23,851 bases of DNA from Alphaproteobacteria bacterium (GCA_018665505.1 JABJCS010000738.1:1-23851); one strand, 5' to 3'. Positions 8,832-16,279 are shown, counted from the stretch's first letter. Translations and numbers: made by a program. The notes: a model not told the origin generated them from the letters alone.

Positions 8832-10100
8832 CTAAGCGGGCCGCCTAGTGTCTTTTTCTGTGTTGCGGGACAACAAAATCATCAGCATACCCACGATAGA
8901 GGTAATGGGGATCAGTAAGAAGGCGATTTGATAGGCATATAAATCGTATAACCGCGCGCTGTTCTCCGTGACGCCGTTCCAATTGAGGTCCAGCAGCAAG
9001 CCGGTGACGGGTTGGAATATAGCGCCTGAGAGAATCATCAACATATTGGCAAAGGCAAAGGTCGAACCGCGCGCAGTGTCCGGTGCTAGGTCGCCGGATA
9101 TGGCGAAGATCAAAATTATGACCCCTGAGCCGAGACCGCCGATAAACATTAAGGCCGCAATCGCTATCGTTGGAAGGTCCGGTAAATAGATCGCCGCCGG
9201 CAAGCTCGCCATCGCGACAACAATGCCGACAATAAGGGGTTTGCGGCGTTGACCCATTTTGTCGGAAAGCCATCCACTGAAGAATGCGCCCAAGCCCCAG
9301 CCGATGAGCATCGTCGCGGTGAGCGATGCGGCCAGCGGGCGTGGTAGCCCATGTATTTGCATCAGGAAGGGCACGCCCCAAAGTGCGCCGAAAATAAATA
9401 CCGGGGCCGCCGCGATAGCGCCGCCACAACCGACGAGCCAAACTTGCGGCTGGCGAAGGGCCGAAGTGAAGGTGATCAAGATCTCCTTCATGGTCAATGT
9501 ACCGGTATTTGTGGTCCCCTCTGTTTTCTGGCGTCCGACAAGGGTGAAGACGGCAATCGAGAGGACAATTCCCGTGACGGCGAGTCCCCACATGGTCATT
9601 CGCCATCCAACGGCATCGACCAAGGTTCCGCCCAGGACTTGGCCGGAAAATCCACCGAACATCCCGAAAAACATACCGGCCCCGGATAGCATGGCGAAGC
9701 GCGATGGTGAAAAATGCAGCGCGGTGATCTTGAGCACGGCGACCCAGGCAAAGGCGGAACCGGCACCAATCAGGATGCGCCCGATATAAGCCATTTCGAT
9801 CGTGCCGGTTGTCGCGAAGAGCGCACTACCCGCCGCCGCCAAGATCAAAGCGGAGGCGTAGGGAACACCAGGTCCCCATCGGTCGATCAGTGCGCCGACA
9901 GGGAGTTGCATCGCGGCATAGACGTAGAAATATAACGAAGACAGCGTGCCTAAGGCGACGCCGCTGACGGCAAATTCCGCCATCAGGTGGTCAACCATGA
10001 CGCTGGGAATGACGCGCTGGAACCAGGCATAAAAGAACCCAAAGGCGCCAAGACCCCAAACCAAATAGGCAAAACTGAGATTTTTCTTATCTTCGCTCAC
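8832..10100 (-). CDS. Major facilitator superfamily transporter
   Basis: A 422-residue inner-membrane transporter with about 12 hydrophobic helices. The loop 2-3 motif 'GALIDRWGPGVPYASALIL' and its echo 'GWLSDKMGQRRKPLIVGIV' in the second half (MFS motif A, G-x-x-x-D-x-x-G-x-R) are visible. The start is a GTG at 10098-10100; no nearer ATG would keep helix 1, and no clear Shine-Dalgarno is present. The 34-bp gap to the MDR oxidoreductase downstream suggests a two-gene operon: import or export of a compound and its reduction. The substrate cannot be predicted from these motifs. Confidence 0.9.
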   Translation of the reverse strand: MSEDKKNLSFAYLVWGLGAFGFFYAWFQRVIPSVMVDHLMAEFAVSGVALGTLSSLYFYVYAAMQLPVGALIDRWGPGVPYASALILAAAGSALFATTGTIEMAYIGRILIGAGSAFAWVAVLKITALHFSPSRFAMLSGAGMFFGMFGGFSGQVLGGTLVDAVGWRMTMWGLAVTGIVLSIAVFTLVGRQKTEGTTNTGTLTMKEILITFTSALRQPQVWLVGCGGAIAAAPVFIFGALWGVPFLMQIHGLPRPLAASLTATMLIGWGLGAFFSGWLSDKMGQRRKPLIVGIVVAMASLPAAIYLPDLPTIAIAALMFIGGLGSGVIILIFAISGDLAPDTARGSTFAFANMLMILSGAIFQPVTGLLLDLNWNGVTENSARLYDLYAYQIAFLLIPITSIVGMLMILLSRNTEKDTRRPA

Positions 10101-10201
10101 GGGAGGTGATCTTTATCTCGCACGTTGGTTACCTCAATAGGGCAGCGAAGCGGTGTAACGCGCTGTAGCAAGCGGCGCAATGGACGTATGTTTCCCGTAA
10201 G

Positions 10202-11056
10202 GTGAATTCGGTTACAGTGCGCGCGATGTTGGAAAACGAAACATTCGGTGCGGCGGGTATAGAGTTGATCGGAGCGGAAGATCCGCAGCCGTTTGAACTG
10301 GTGAATCCGGCGGGGAAGACGCAGATCGTGATTTGCAGCGATCATGCGTCCAACGTTGTGCCGAAATCACTTGGCACTTTGGGTTTGGATCCATCGGAAT
10401 TCGATCGCCATATTGCGGTCGATATCGGCGCGGCAGATGTGGCACGGCGGCTGGCGCAGATTTTTGACGCCCCTGCTATTCTGGCTGGTTATAGCCGATT
10501 GGTGATCGACTATAATCGCCCGCTCGATGACCATACATCGGTCCGTGTGATCAGCGACGGGACAGTCATACCGGGAAACCGTCGATTAACGTCGAACGAA
10601 CTGGATGCGCGCGCCAACGCGTTCTTCTGGCCCTATCATGGTGCTATCGCGGCGGCCATTGCCGAGCGCCGGGATGGTAAGCGCTGCCCGGTCGTGTTGT
10701 CGATCCACAGCTATACAGGCGAGATGAACGGAGTTAACCGCCCCTGGCAGCTTGGTGTTCTGTCCGGTTGGGACAGACGGATCGCCGACCCCCTGCTACG
10801 AGGACTACAAGAGCGGGGCGGATTCACGATTGGGGATAACGAGCCCTATTCGGGCCTCGATCTATACGGTTACACCATAGAGACGCACGCCCTACCCGCC
10901 AGCCTACCCAATGTCCTGTTGGAGTTTCGCCAGGACGAAATAGACAGTATTGAAAAGGCGCATGCATGGGCAGATAAGGTCGCGGAAGTGCTGCGCCCGA
11001 TATTGGAGTGCCCCGAGATTCATGTGCCGTATGTTGGGGAGCGGAGCGATGGCTGA
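10202..11056 (+). CDS. N-formylglutamate amidohydrolase family protein
   Basis: A 284-residue zinc hydrolase related to HutG-type N-formylglutamate deformylase. The family is recognised by 'IVICSDHASNVVPKSLGTLGL', 'HIAVDIGAADVARRLA', 'LVIDYNRPLDD', 'VVLSIHSYTG' and 'NVLLEFRQDEI', which carry the conserved His, Asp and Glu residues. No hut genes are nearby. In many alphaproteobacteria a gene of this family sits beside a YbdK-type carboxylate-amine ligase, and the same arrangement is seen here, but with the partner broken. Start is uncertain: GTG 10202, GTG 10217 or ATG 10226, none with a strong Shine-Dalgarno. The stop overlaps the ATG of the next (pseudo)gene by 8 bp, indicating former translational coupling. 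Confidence 0.88.
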   Translation: MNSVTVRAMLENETFGAAGIELIGAEDPQPFELVNPAGKTQIVICSDHASNVVPKSLGTLGLDPSEFDRHIAVDIGAADVARRLAQIFDAPAILAGYSRLVIDYNRPLDDHTSVRVISDGTVIPGNRRLTSNELDARANAFFWPYHGAIAAAIAERRDGKRCPVVLSIHSYTGEMNGVNRPWQLGVLSGWDRRIADPLLRGLQERGGFTIGDNEPYSGLDLYGYTIETHALPASLPNVLLEFRQDEIDSIEKAHAWADKVAEVLRPILECPEIHVPYVGERSDG

Positions 11057-12190
11057 AACCCAAGAATAATTCAGCGTTGGCATAGAGAAAGAATATCTTC
11101 TGATCGATCCGGAGACCCGCGATCTCGTCGCCGATCCATCGGATGATGTTTTGAAAGACTGCGAAGTGGCGATTGACCCGGATATCGACGGCGTCCGTCC
11201 GGAATTTCTGCGTGCTCAGATCGAGGTTGGGACCGCAGTCTGTTACTCCATCGACGAAGCGAGAACGCAGCTGTCAACTTTGCGAAGCACCGTGTCGGAG
11301 GTCGCCGAAAATCACGGGATTAAAATTATCGCCGCGTCGACTCATCCTTTCGCTAATTGTTCGATCCAACGGCACACTGATAAAGACCGCTATAATGTTC
11401 TTGCGCAGGACATGCAGGCGCTGGCCAACCGGCTCATGATCTGCGGCATGCACGTGCATGTGGGCGTCGAGGATCCGAAACACCGGATTGATCTACTGAA
11501 CCAGATCCCCTATTTTTGCCACATATCTTGGCTCTGACGACGTCGTCGCCATTCTGACAGGGCCGAAACACGGGGCTGAAATCGTATCGGATCAGTGTAT
11601 TCGATGAATTGCCAGGCACCGGTTTGCCCGAGAAATTTGACAGCTACGGCGAATATGAGCGGCATGTCCGCATGCTCGTCGACGCTGGATTGGTGGAAGA
11701 TTCGTCAAAGATTTGGTGGGATGTGCGCCCGCACGGAAAATTTCTGACCTTGGAAATGCGGATCGCCGATATTTGTACGCGGATGGACGACGGTATCACG
11801 ATCGCAGCGATTTACGCATCCTTGTTAGCGATGCTGAAACGCCTTCGGCGTAAAAATTAGCGGTGGAAAGTTTACTCGAACATGTTGATGCGCGAGAACC
11901 GCTGGCTCGCACAGCGCTATGGCTATGACGACGGTTTGGTAGATTTCGGACGTGGTGAACGCGTGCCCTATGCGGATTTACTGGAGGAGATTATTGATTT
12001 GGTGCGCGATGACGCGCAGATGCTCGGCTGTTTGGCGGAAGTGGAACGCGCGCGTGACATCGTTGCCAACGGGACGAGCGCCCATCACCAAGTCGCGATC
12101 TAAGAGAAAGCCAAATCGGATGGAGCTGAAGAGCGAGAGGCGCTCGCCAAGGTTGTCGATTGGCTGGCGGTGGAGACGTTAATCCAATAG
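11049..12190 (+). pseudogene. Degraded carboxylate-amine ligase (glutamate-cysteine ligase family 2, YbdK-like)
   Basis: The reading begins 'MAETQE', hits TAA at 11067, and continues with the family hallmark 'FSVGIEKEYLLIDPET'. It runs on through 'GVRPEFLRAQIEVGT', 'ALANRLMICGMHVHVGVEDP' and 'RIDLLNQIPYF'. The frame then shifts by one base in a run of five T (11513-11517), consistent with loss of one T. Downstream it reads 'LPHILALTTSSPF', TGA at 11555 where the family has Trp, 'NTGLKSYRISVFDELPGTG', 'KIWWDVRPHGKFLTLEMRIADICTR', TAG at 11858, 'ENRWLAQRYGYDDGLVDFGRGE', TAA at 12101, and the last block 'EALAKVVDWLAVETLIQ' before TAG 12188. Reassembled length (about 380 codons) is normal for the family. 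Four nonsense codons of all three types plus a frameshift make recoding or a single sequencing error improbable. Confidence 0.9.
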
Positions 12191-12344
12191 GCGATTGGCC
12201 GCAGGTTCGTCATGGAACATCAGATTTCATTGTGATGATCTCTAAATCAGACCTATATCAACTCCAATTGAATGATTGCCCCGGTTCGGCTTTTAATGCT
12301 GTAACCATTTCAGTCGAACGCATTTTATCGAAAGAAAGCTGCAC

Positions 12345-12506
12345 GTGTCCCCTGATCAGAAAACCTATTTTCGTTGGGTAGGTAAGAATACGATTCGTTC
12401 CGATGGGGCCAAAAAAGTTATGTGTAAGGCCAACTTCGGCGCCGGTATCCAATTGCTGAATATGCTCAAGGGTATCGACGCGCGGCACCAGCAAGCGGCT
12501 GGGTAA
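12345..12506 (+). pseudogene. N-terminal fragment resembling a molybdopterin hydroxylase large subunit (CoxL/XdhA family)
   Basis: A 53-codon open frame from GTG reads 'YFRWVGKNTIRSDGAKKV', then 'KANFGAGIQLLNMLKG', and ends TAA. It resembles the N-terminal block of the xanthine dehydrogenase/CoxL large-subunit family ('WVGK..IRPDG..KVTG.A.FGAD..LPGMLxGk.LRSPHAHA'), with substitutions (TG to MC, GAD to GAG) and loss of everything after 'MLKG', where 'LRSPHAHA' would follow. The alternative frames do not continue the homology. It differs from the N-terminus of the intact CoxL-like gene at 16280, so it is not simply a copy of that gene. It is probably a remnant left by deletion. The remaining part of the 12191-12517 interval shows no other recognisable coding signal. 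Confidence 0.5.
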
Positions 12507-12517
12507 GGGAGGGCGGC

Positions 12518-13378
12518 ATGGCAATAGCGCTCAAACCACTCACCCCTCATTTCGGTGCAGAGGTCACGGGTGTGGATATTACCCGTGACCTTGGCGATAC
12601 GGGGTTCGGCGAAATTAGAGCGGCGTTTGATGAATACTCGGTCTTGGTCTTTCCGAACCAGCCGATGGACGACGCGCAACAAATCGCCTTCAGCGAGCGG
12701 TTCGGAATCCTGGAAGGGACGCGGGCGCTCAATCCGGGGTCAGGCACTGCATTTGCGCGTCAATCCAACCTCGATATCAAGACTGGCGAGGCGATTCCGG
12801 CAGATGATCGGCGGATGTTCTATCAGAAAGCAAATATGCTGTGGCACTCGGATAGCACGTTTAAGGCGGTGCCGTCGCTTTGCTCTGTCCTCTCGGCACG
12901 AGAAATACCGCCGGCCGGTGGTGCGACTGAGTTTGCCTCTACCCGTGTCGCGTATGATGAGCTGACGGATGATGAGAAGTCGAAGTTCGAGGACCTGACG
13001 ATCGAGCATGATTTCGTTTTTTCGCGCGGGACTGTCGGCTTCACTATGTCTGAGGACGAAGCCGCGATGTTTCCGGCTGTCCAGCATGCTTTGGTGCGAA
13101 CTAACGGGGGGAACGGACGGCGCTCGCTGATGATCGGCGCCCATGCGAAATCCGTTATTGGCAGACCGGAGGCGAAGGGCCGGGTGCTACTGGACGATCT
13201 CCTCACGCGTGTGGCCGCTCCCGATAAAATTTACCGCCACGACTGGCACGTCCATGATGTGGTGGTGTGGGACAACCAAGCCGTTTTGCACCGAGCGACC
13301 CCTTACGATGCGAAAAATCATCGTCGTCTCATGCAGCGGACGACGATTTCCAGCGGAATTCCTGCTGTCCCCGCTTGA
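12518..13378 (+). CDS. TauD/TfdA-family Fe(II)/2-oxoglutarate dioxygenase
   Basis: A 286-residue non-haem iron oxygenase that couples oxidative decarboxylation of 2-oxoglutarate to substrate hydroxylation. The N-terminal 'LTPHFGAEVTGVDITRDL' is typical of the TauD/TfdA group. The iron site is His110-x-Asp112 in 'LWHSDSTF' plus distal His258 in 'DNQAVLHRATPYD', and the 2OG-binding Arg lies in 'NHRRLMQRTTI' near the C-terminus. Length matches TfdA/TauD enzymes (about 280-300). The ATG has GGGAGGG upstream. It converges with another TauD-family gene, leaving only 5 bp between the stops. Characterised relatives act on taurine, 2,4-D or sulfate esters. The substrate here is unknown. Confidence 0.92.
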   Translation: MAIALKPLTPHFGAEVTGVDITRDLGDTGFGEIRAAFDEYSVLVFPNQPMDDAQQIAFSERFGILEGTRALNPGSGTAFARQSNLDIKTGEAIPADDRRMFYQKANMLWHSDSTFKAVPSLCSVLSAREIPPAGGATEFASTRVAYDELTDDEKSKFEDLTIEHDFVFSRGTVGFTMSEDEAAMFPAVQHALVRTNGGNGRRSLMIGAHAKSVIGRPEAKGRVLLDDLLTRVAAPDKIYRHDWHVHDVVVWDNQAVLHRATPYDAKNHRRLMQRTTISSGIPAVPA

Positions 13379-13383
13379 GCGGA

Positions 13384-14436
13384 TTATTGTTCTGCTGCCA
13401 GCAGGTCTGCGTCAGTGTGATTGTGGATGACCGCGCCACCTCGATGTCCCGTATTGAATCTTCCCGTGAAATTCTCCGCTAAAGGGCGGCCGGAATAAAG
13501 ATTGAGCCATAATCTGAGAAGCAATCGTTGGCGTTCTGGTGTCTCCCAATCTTCGAAGGCGGTCCGGGCGTGCAAAACCGTATAGTTATTCATCATCAGA
13601 ATATCGCCCGGCTCTAGCATGAATTCGAACCGAATATCCGGCGCCATTGCCCGCTCTTCGATATAGGCGAGGGCTTCTCTCTCCAATGATGATAATGTTC
13701 CTCCTATTTTTTCCTGCGCCGTGGCGATGGCCTTGGAGTTGAGACAACAGCTCAGCTTTCCCGCGAAATAGCTGAAGACCGGAATTGCAATATCCGTGAC
13801 CTCGTCAAACTTTCCGGTCGGACCTTCTCCGCGCACGTCGTGGTGGAAGCCTCTACAAAGTGGGGCGAGGAATTCCGGATGATTTACAAAGATATCGTTG
13901 TAAATCGCGGCAGCGCTGGCAATTCGGCTTAGGCCGCCGGATTTTGCCTGACGGACGCAGAGCAGACATGTCAGGTCGCTAGGGTCGTTGTGAAACCCCA
14001 AATGCGACGACGTGGCGTAGGCACGAATATTGACCGCGTCATAACTATGACCTCGGCTCTGGACCTCGTTAATGCGGCGGCCTTCATAATTTTGTATGAT
14101 CGCTTCTCCCAAATATCGGCCGAGCCCCCAGTAGGCGTCGTAAAGAGAAGCTTCACCAGACATTTCGACCGGAAATCCGCGAACGACTAAAAAGCCGCGG
14201 CCATTTTCTATTTCATCGGTCCAAGAATCGATGCTGCGAGACAAATGCGGCAGCGGAAAATCTGTTTGCTCAATCGCATATCCCGTTTTTTGGTTGCGCT
14301 TCACTACATCAAGAGCGTCTTTGATTTCGGTCACGCCTTCCGCTGATAAATGCACGATCCAATCGTCTGTGTGGCTCATTTCTTCTGCCGACCAGATGGA
14401 TGGCCCAGTTATAGAATTTGGTGCGACTGCAGTCAT
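13384..14436 (-). CDS. TauD/TfdA-superfamily Fe(II)/2-oxoglutarate dioxygenase (second type)
   Basis: A 350-residue protein of the clavaminate-synthase/TauD-like superfamily, longer than and distinct from its convergent neighbour. The iron ligands are His149-Asn-Asp151 in 'HLGFHNDPSDLTCLLC' and His289 in 'NNYTVLHARTAFED'; the 2OG Arg is probably Arg308 in 'RQRLLLRLWLNL'. The central 'GFLVVRGFPVEM' and 'GLGRYLGEAIIQNY' match the pattern of this group. The ATG has GGAG just upstream and GAGG a few bases further. It is divergent from the DUF1244 gene (upstream intergenic about 120 bp). The substrate is not predictable, but two 2OG oxygenases of the same superfamily placed tail to tail suggest successive or alternative oxidations of related compounds. 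Confidence 0.88.
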   Translation of the reverse strand: MTAVAPNSITGPSIWSAEEMSHTDDWIVHLSAEGVTEIKDALDVVKRNQKTGYAIEQTDFPLPHLSRSIDSWTDEIENGRGFLVVRGFPVEMSGEASLYDAYWGLGRYLGEAIIQNYEGRRINEVQSRGHSYDAVNIRAYATSSHLGFHNDPSDLTCLLCVRQAKSGGLSRIASAAAIYNDIFVNHPEFLAPLCRGFHHDVRGEGPTGKFDEVTDIAIPVFSYFAGKLSCCLNSKAIATAQEKIGGTLSSLEREALAYIEERAMAPDIRFEFMLEPGDILMMNNYTVLHARTAFEDWETPERQRLLLRLWLNLYSGRPLAENFTGRFNTGHRGGAVIHNHTDADLLAAEQ

Positions 14437-14560
14437 TTCTCCAGCCTCGGTAAATTGGTAAGAGCACAGAAATCATATGTTGAAGGGATACTAGCATTGC
14501 CAATTGCCATATCGATGCCCAAATATTTGCGGAGGCTCTTTCCGAACATAGGGGATGAAG

Positions 14561-14872
14561 ATGGCCAAGGAAATCGACGAGAAGACACAGACCGAGCTTG
14601 AGGCTGCGGCGTTCCGCACCTTGGTGGCGCATTTGCGCGACCGGACCGATGTTCAGAATATCGATTTGATGAATCTTTCGGGGTTCTGCCGCAATTGCCT
14701 GTCGAAATGGTATACGGCCGCCGCGAAAGAAAAGGGCCTCGAACTTGAGTATGAAGAGGCGCGCGAAATCGTCTATGGCATGCCCTATAGCGATTGGAAG
14801 GCGAAGCACCAAATGGAAGCCTCCGCCGATCAGATTGATAAATTCAAGGAGGCTAATCCCGGCCATAAATAG
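14561..14872 (+). CDS. DUF1244 domain protein
   Basis: A 103-residue cytosolic protein recognised as DUF1244 from the block 'TDVQNIDLMNLSGFCRNCLSKWY' through 'EAREIVYGMPYSDWKAKHQ', including the conserved Cys-x-x-Cys pair in 'CRNCLSKW'. The function of the family is unknown. ATG 14561 is preferred over ATG 14555 because AGGGG ends at 14554, giving a 6-base spacing to the former and none to the latter. The gene is complete and of normal length for the family. It is not obviously linked to the oxygenases around it. Confidence 0.9.
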   Translation: MAKEIDEKTQTELEAAAFRTLVAHLRDRTDVQNIDLMNLSGFCRNCLSKWYTAAAKEKGLELEYEEAREIVYGMPYSDWKAKHQMEASADQIDKFKEANPGHK

Positions 14873-14884
14873 TGCTGGTTTGCT

Positions 14885-14901
14885 TTATATTCGAAATATA
14901 A
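14885..14901. repeat. AT-rich palindrome TTATATT-CGA-AATATAA
   Basis: Perfect 7-bp arms around a 3-base centre, 12 bp downstream of the DUF1244 stop. Too AT-rich for a strong terminator. It could be an operator for the small ORF downstream or a weak hairpin read on the minus strand. Confidence 0.4.
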
Positions 14902-14915
14902 CCAAAAAATGCCTT

Positions 14916-14945
14916 AATTGGATGTGGCGATAGTCACATCCGATT
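14916..14945. repeat. Long inverted repeat (GGATGTG ... CACATCC)
   Basis: Arms of 11 bp with one G-T pair (core GGATGTG/CACATCC perfect) around an 8-base loop GCGATAGT. No T-run follows, so it is more likely a regulatory or RNA structure than a terminator. Together with the preceding palindrome it fills the 155-bp gap between the DUF1244 gene and the small ORF at 15028. Confidence 0.5.
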
Positions 14946-15027
14946 GCAGGGCATTGTGCCTCGACTGCGACTCTATGATAAGTCCGCTCCGCAGAATGCA
15001 GGTGGTCGGCGTATAGAGGGAATTTCA

Positions 15028-15267
15028 ATGAGTAGAGCCGACGATAGGAGCGTGGTCGCGGAAGTCGATCGCTTTATCGGAGCTGTTGGGGCTGGCACTC
15101 TGAAACCATCCGAGACCGCAAGACAAATGCTGGCGTTGCTGGAAGGGTTATGTTTCTATGCAACCAATCAAACTATGACGAACAGCAAATTCTCGAAAGG
15201 GGGCGGATATACTTCGTTTGTCCCATGGAAGAGGATGACCGCGGCGATCGTGCCCGTGCGGCGCTAA
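15028..15267 (+). CDS. Small hypothetical protein (79 aa)
   Basis: No family recognised. The ATG has AGAGGG 8 bases upstream, and the first 45 residues ('MSRADDRSVVAEVDRFIGA' onwards to 'ETARQMLALLEGL') have the composition and helix pattern of a real protein. The C-terminal third ('NSKFSKGGGYTSFVP') looks less protein-like, while an overlapping frame (15150-15293) looks more protein-like over that stretch. So this may be the 5' half of a frameshifted gene. ATAGAG of the ribosome-binding region (15013-15018) could pair with CTCTAT at 14971, a weak hint of translational control. Confidence 0.5.
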   Translation: MSRADDRSVVAEVDRFIGAVGAGTLKPSETARQMLALLEGLCFYATNQTMTNSKFSKGGGYTSFVPWKRMTAAIVPVRR

Positions 15268-15293
15268 CCAATATTGGACTGAAAATGCTCTAG
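15150..15293 (+). CDS. Overlapping small ORF (47 aa) or shifted 3' half of the preceding ORF
   Basis: Begins with ATG 15150 preceded by GGAAGGG. It reads 'MFLCNQSNYDEQQILERGRI' followed by 'YFVCPMEEDDRGDRARAALT' and ends TAG 15291, overlapping the convergent PhyH stop by 4 bp. Its charged, balanced composition looks coding, unlike the C-terminus of the 79-residue ORF in the other frame. Either it is a separate translationally coupled protein, or an ancestral ORF lost frame near 15150. No family recognised. Confidence 0.35.
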   Translation: MFLCNQSNYDEQQILERGRIYFVCPMEEDDRGDRARAALTNIGLKML

Positions 15294-16141
15294 TTGTCCC
15301 ACCGACCCTGAGCATGCCATTCAATTTGTTCAGCATAGCCGAAATTGTAACTAGACCGGCTTTTTGCGAGTTCGAGCGCATCCCGCTCATCGTCGCCGAT
15401 GGGAAATGGTTCATGGACGAAGTTACCATACCGGTCCTCGCCGCGCACCAACATCGCGCGCTGTGGCGTGGTGCCGATATGACAAACGGCCGCCGGTACG
15501 TAGCTGATCCCGTATCCGATCCGACGGTCTTTTGAAGCGTTCGGAGGTGAGCTGTGAATGCAGAGCGTGTGATGCAATGAGAATTCACCCATTTTCAGTC
15601 GACCGCGCACGGTGTGTCCTTTGTCGAACCGTTCCGAAATGGTTTGTCCTCCGCCATTGATACTGTTCGGGTCGGCGTTGGCTTTGTGCTGATAGAGCCG
15701 GGCGGCTCCGTCTTCGGGCACGAATTCCATGCAACCAGATGATGCTGATGCATCGCTGAGCGCGACCCAAGCAGTGATGTGGTCATGCGGCCGCAATCCA
15801 AAATAAGTGGCGTCTTGATGCCACATCGTAATCGCTGATGTTTCTGGCTCTTTTATGAAGAACGTACTCGTCCAAACCAGGATATCGGGACCGATGATAT
15901 CTTCGACTGCGTCGAGAATGGCAGGATGGCGAGCGATGTCGCAAGCCCAAGGCAAGCGGACATGCAATTTGTAGCGTTCCTCGCGGCCGGCCGCCGTTAA
16001 TGGAGCGCCTAACTTCACCTCGTACGCTTCTAAATCAGCGCGCGCCGCCGCCGCATGCTCGCGGCTGATACCATCGACGGGGAAACAATAGCCTTCCCGA
16101 CGGTAGGTTTCGATTTGTTGCGGTGTGAGTTTGCTAGCCAT
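15290..16141 (-). CDS. Phytanoyl-CoA dioxygenase (PhyH) family oxygenase
   Basis: A 283-residue Fe(II)/2-oxoglutarate oxygenase. The N-terminal 'LTPQQIETYRREGYCFPVDG' is the usual PhyH opening. The metal ligands are His108-x-Asp110 in 'ITMWHQDATYFGL' and distal His196 in 'LHHTLCIHSSPPN', with the 2OG Arg in 'DRRIGYGISYVP'. The block 'ITAWVALSDASASSGCMEFVP' is also diagnostic. Two starts are possible; ATG 16141 is preferred over ATG 16147 because AGGA lies 7 bases before it and only 1 before the other. It is divergent from the CoxL-like gene (138-bp gap). Bacterial PhyH proteins hydroxylate diverse substrates (ectoine, halogenation targets, phosphonates), so the phytanoyl-CoA name should not be taken literally. 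Confidence 0.92.
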   Translation of the reverse strand: MASKLTPQQIETYRREGYCFPVDGISREHAAAARADLEAYEVKLGAPLTAAGREERYKLHVRLPWACDIARHPAILDAVEDIIGPDILVWTSTFFIKEPETSAITMWHQDATYFGLRPHDHITAWVALSDASASSGCMEFVPEDGAARLYQHKANADPNSINGGGQTISERFDKGHTVRGRLKMGEFSLHHTLCIHSSPPNASKDRRIGYGISYVPAAVCHIGTTPQRAMLVRGEDRYGNFVHEPFPIGDDERDALELAKSRSSYNFGYAEQIEWHAQGRWDN

Positions 16142-16182
16142 GGCCATATCCTACAGCTCTTGATAAAGGAGGTGTAAATTAA

Positions 16183-16227
16183 ATGGAGTTGGAATGTAGC
16201 TGTGGCAAATCGTATGTCATTGACTAA
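16183..16227 (+). other. Micro-ORF (14 codons) behind a near-perfect Shine-Dalgarno
   Basis: AAAGGAGGTG at 16165-16174 is almost fully complementary to the 16S 3' end and is followed after 8 bases by ATG. The frame encodes 'MELECSCGKSYVID' and stops at TAA 16225. It ends 52 bp before the TTG start of the CoxL-like gene on the same strand. It could be a leader peptide controlling that gene, a remnant start of a lost gene, or chance. Confidence 0.35.
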
Positions 16228-16279
16228 TTCGTGAAACTCAGCGCTAAGAATCGGCACTTGCCCTCAAGGAGCACAAGAT

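Noticed and set aside
11049..12190. Stop-codon recoding or programmed frameshifting in the YbdK-like gene
   Set aside because: TAA, TGA and TAG all occur, at positions with no common context, and the neighbouring genes use all stops normally; decay is simpler.
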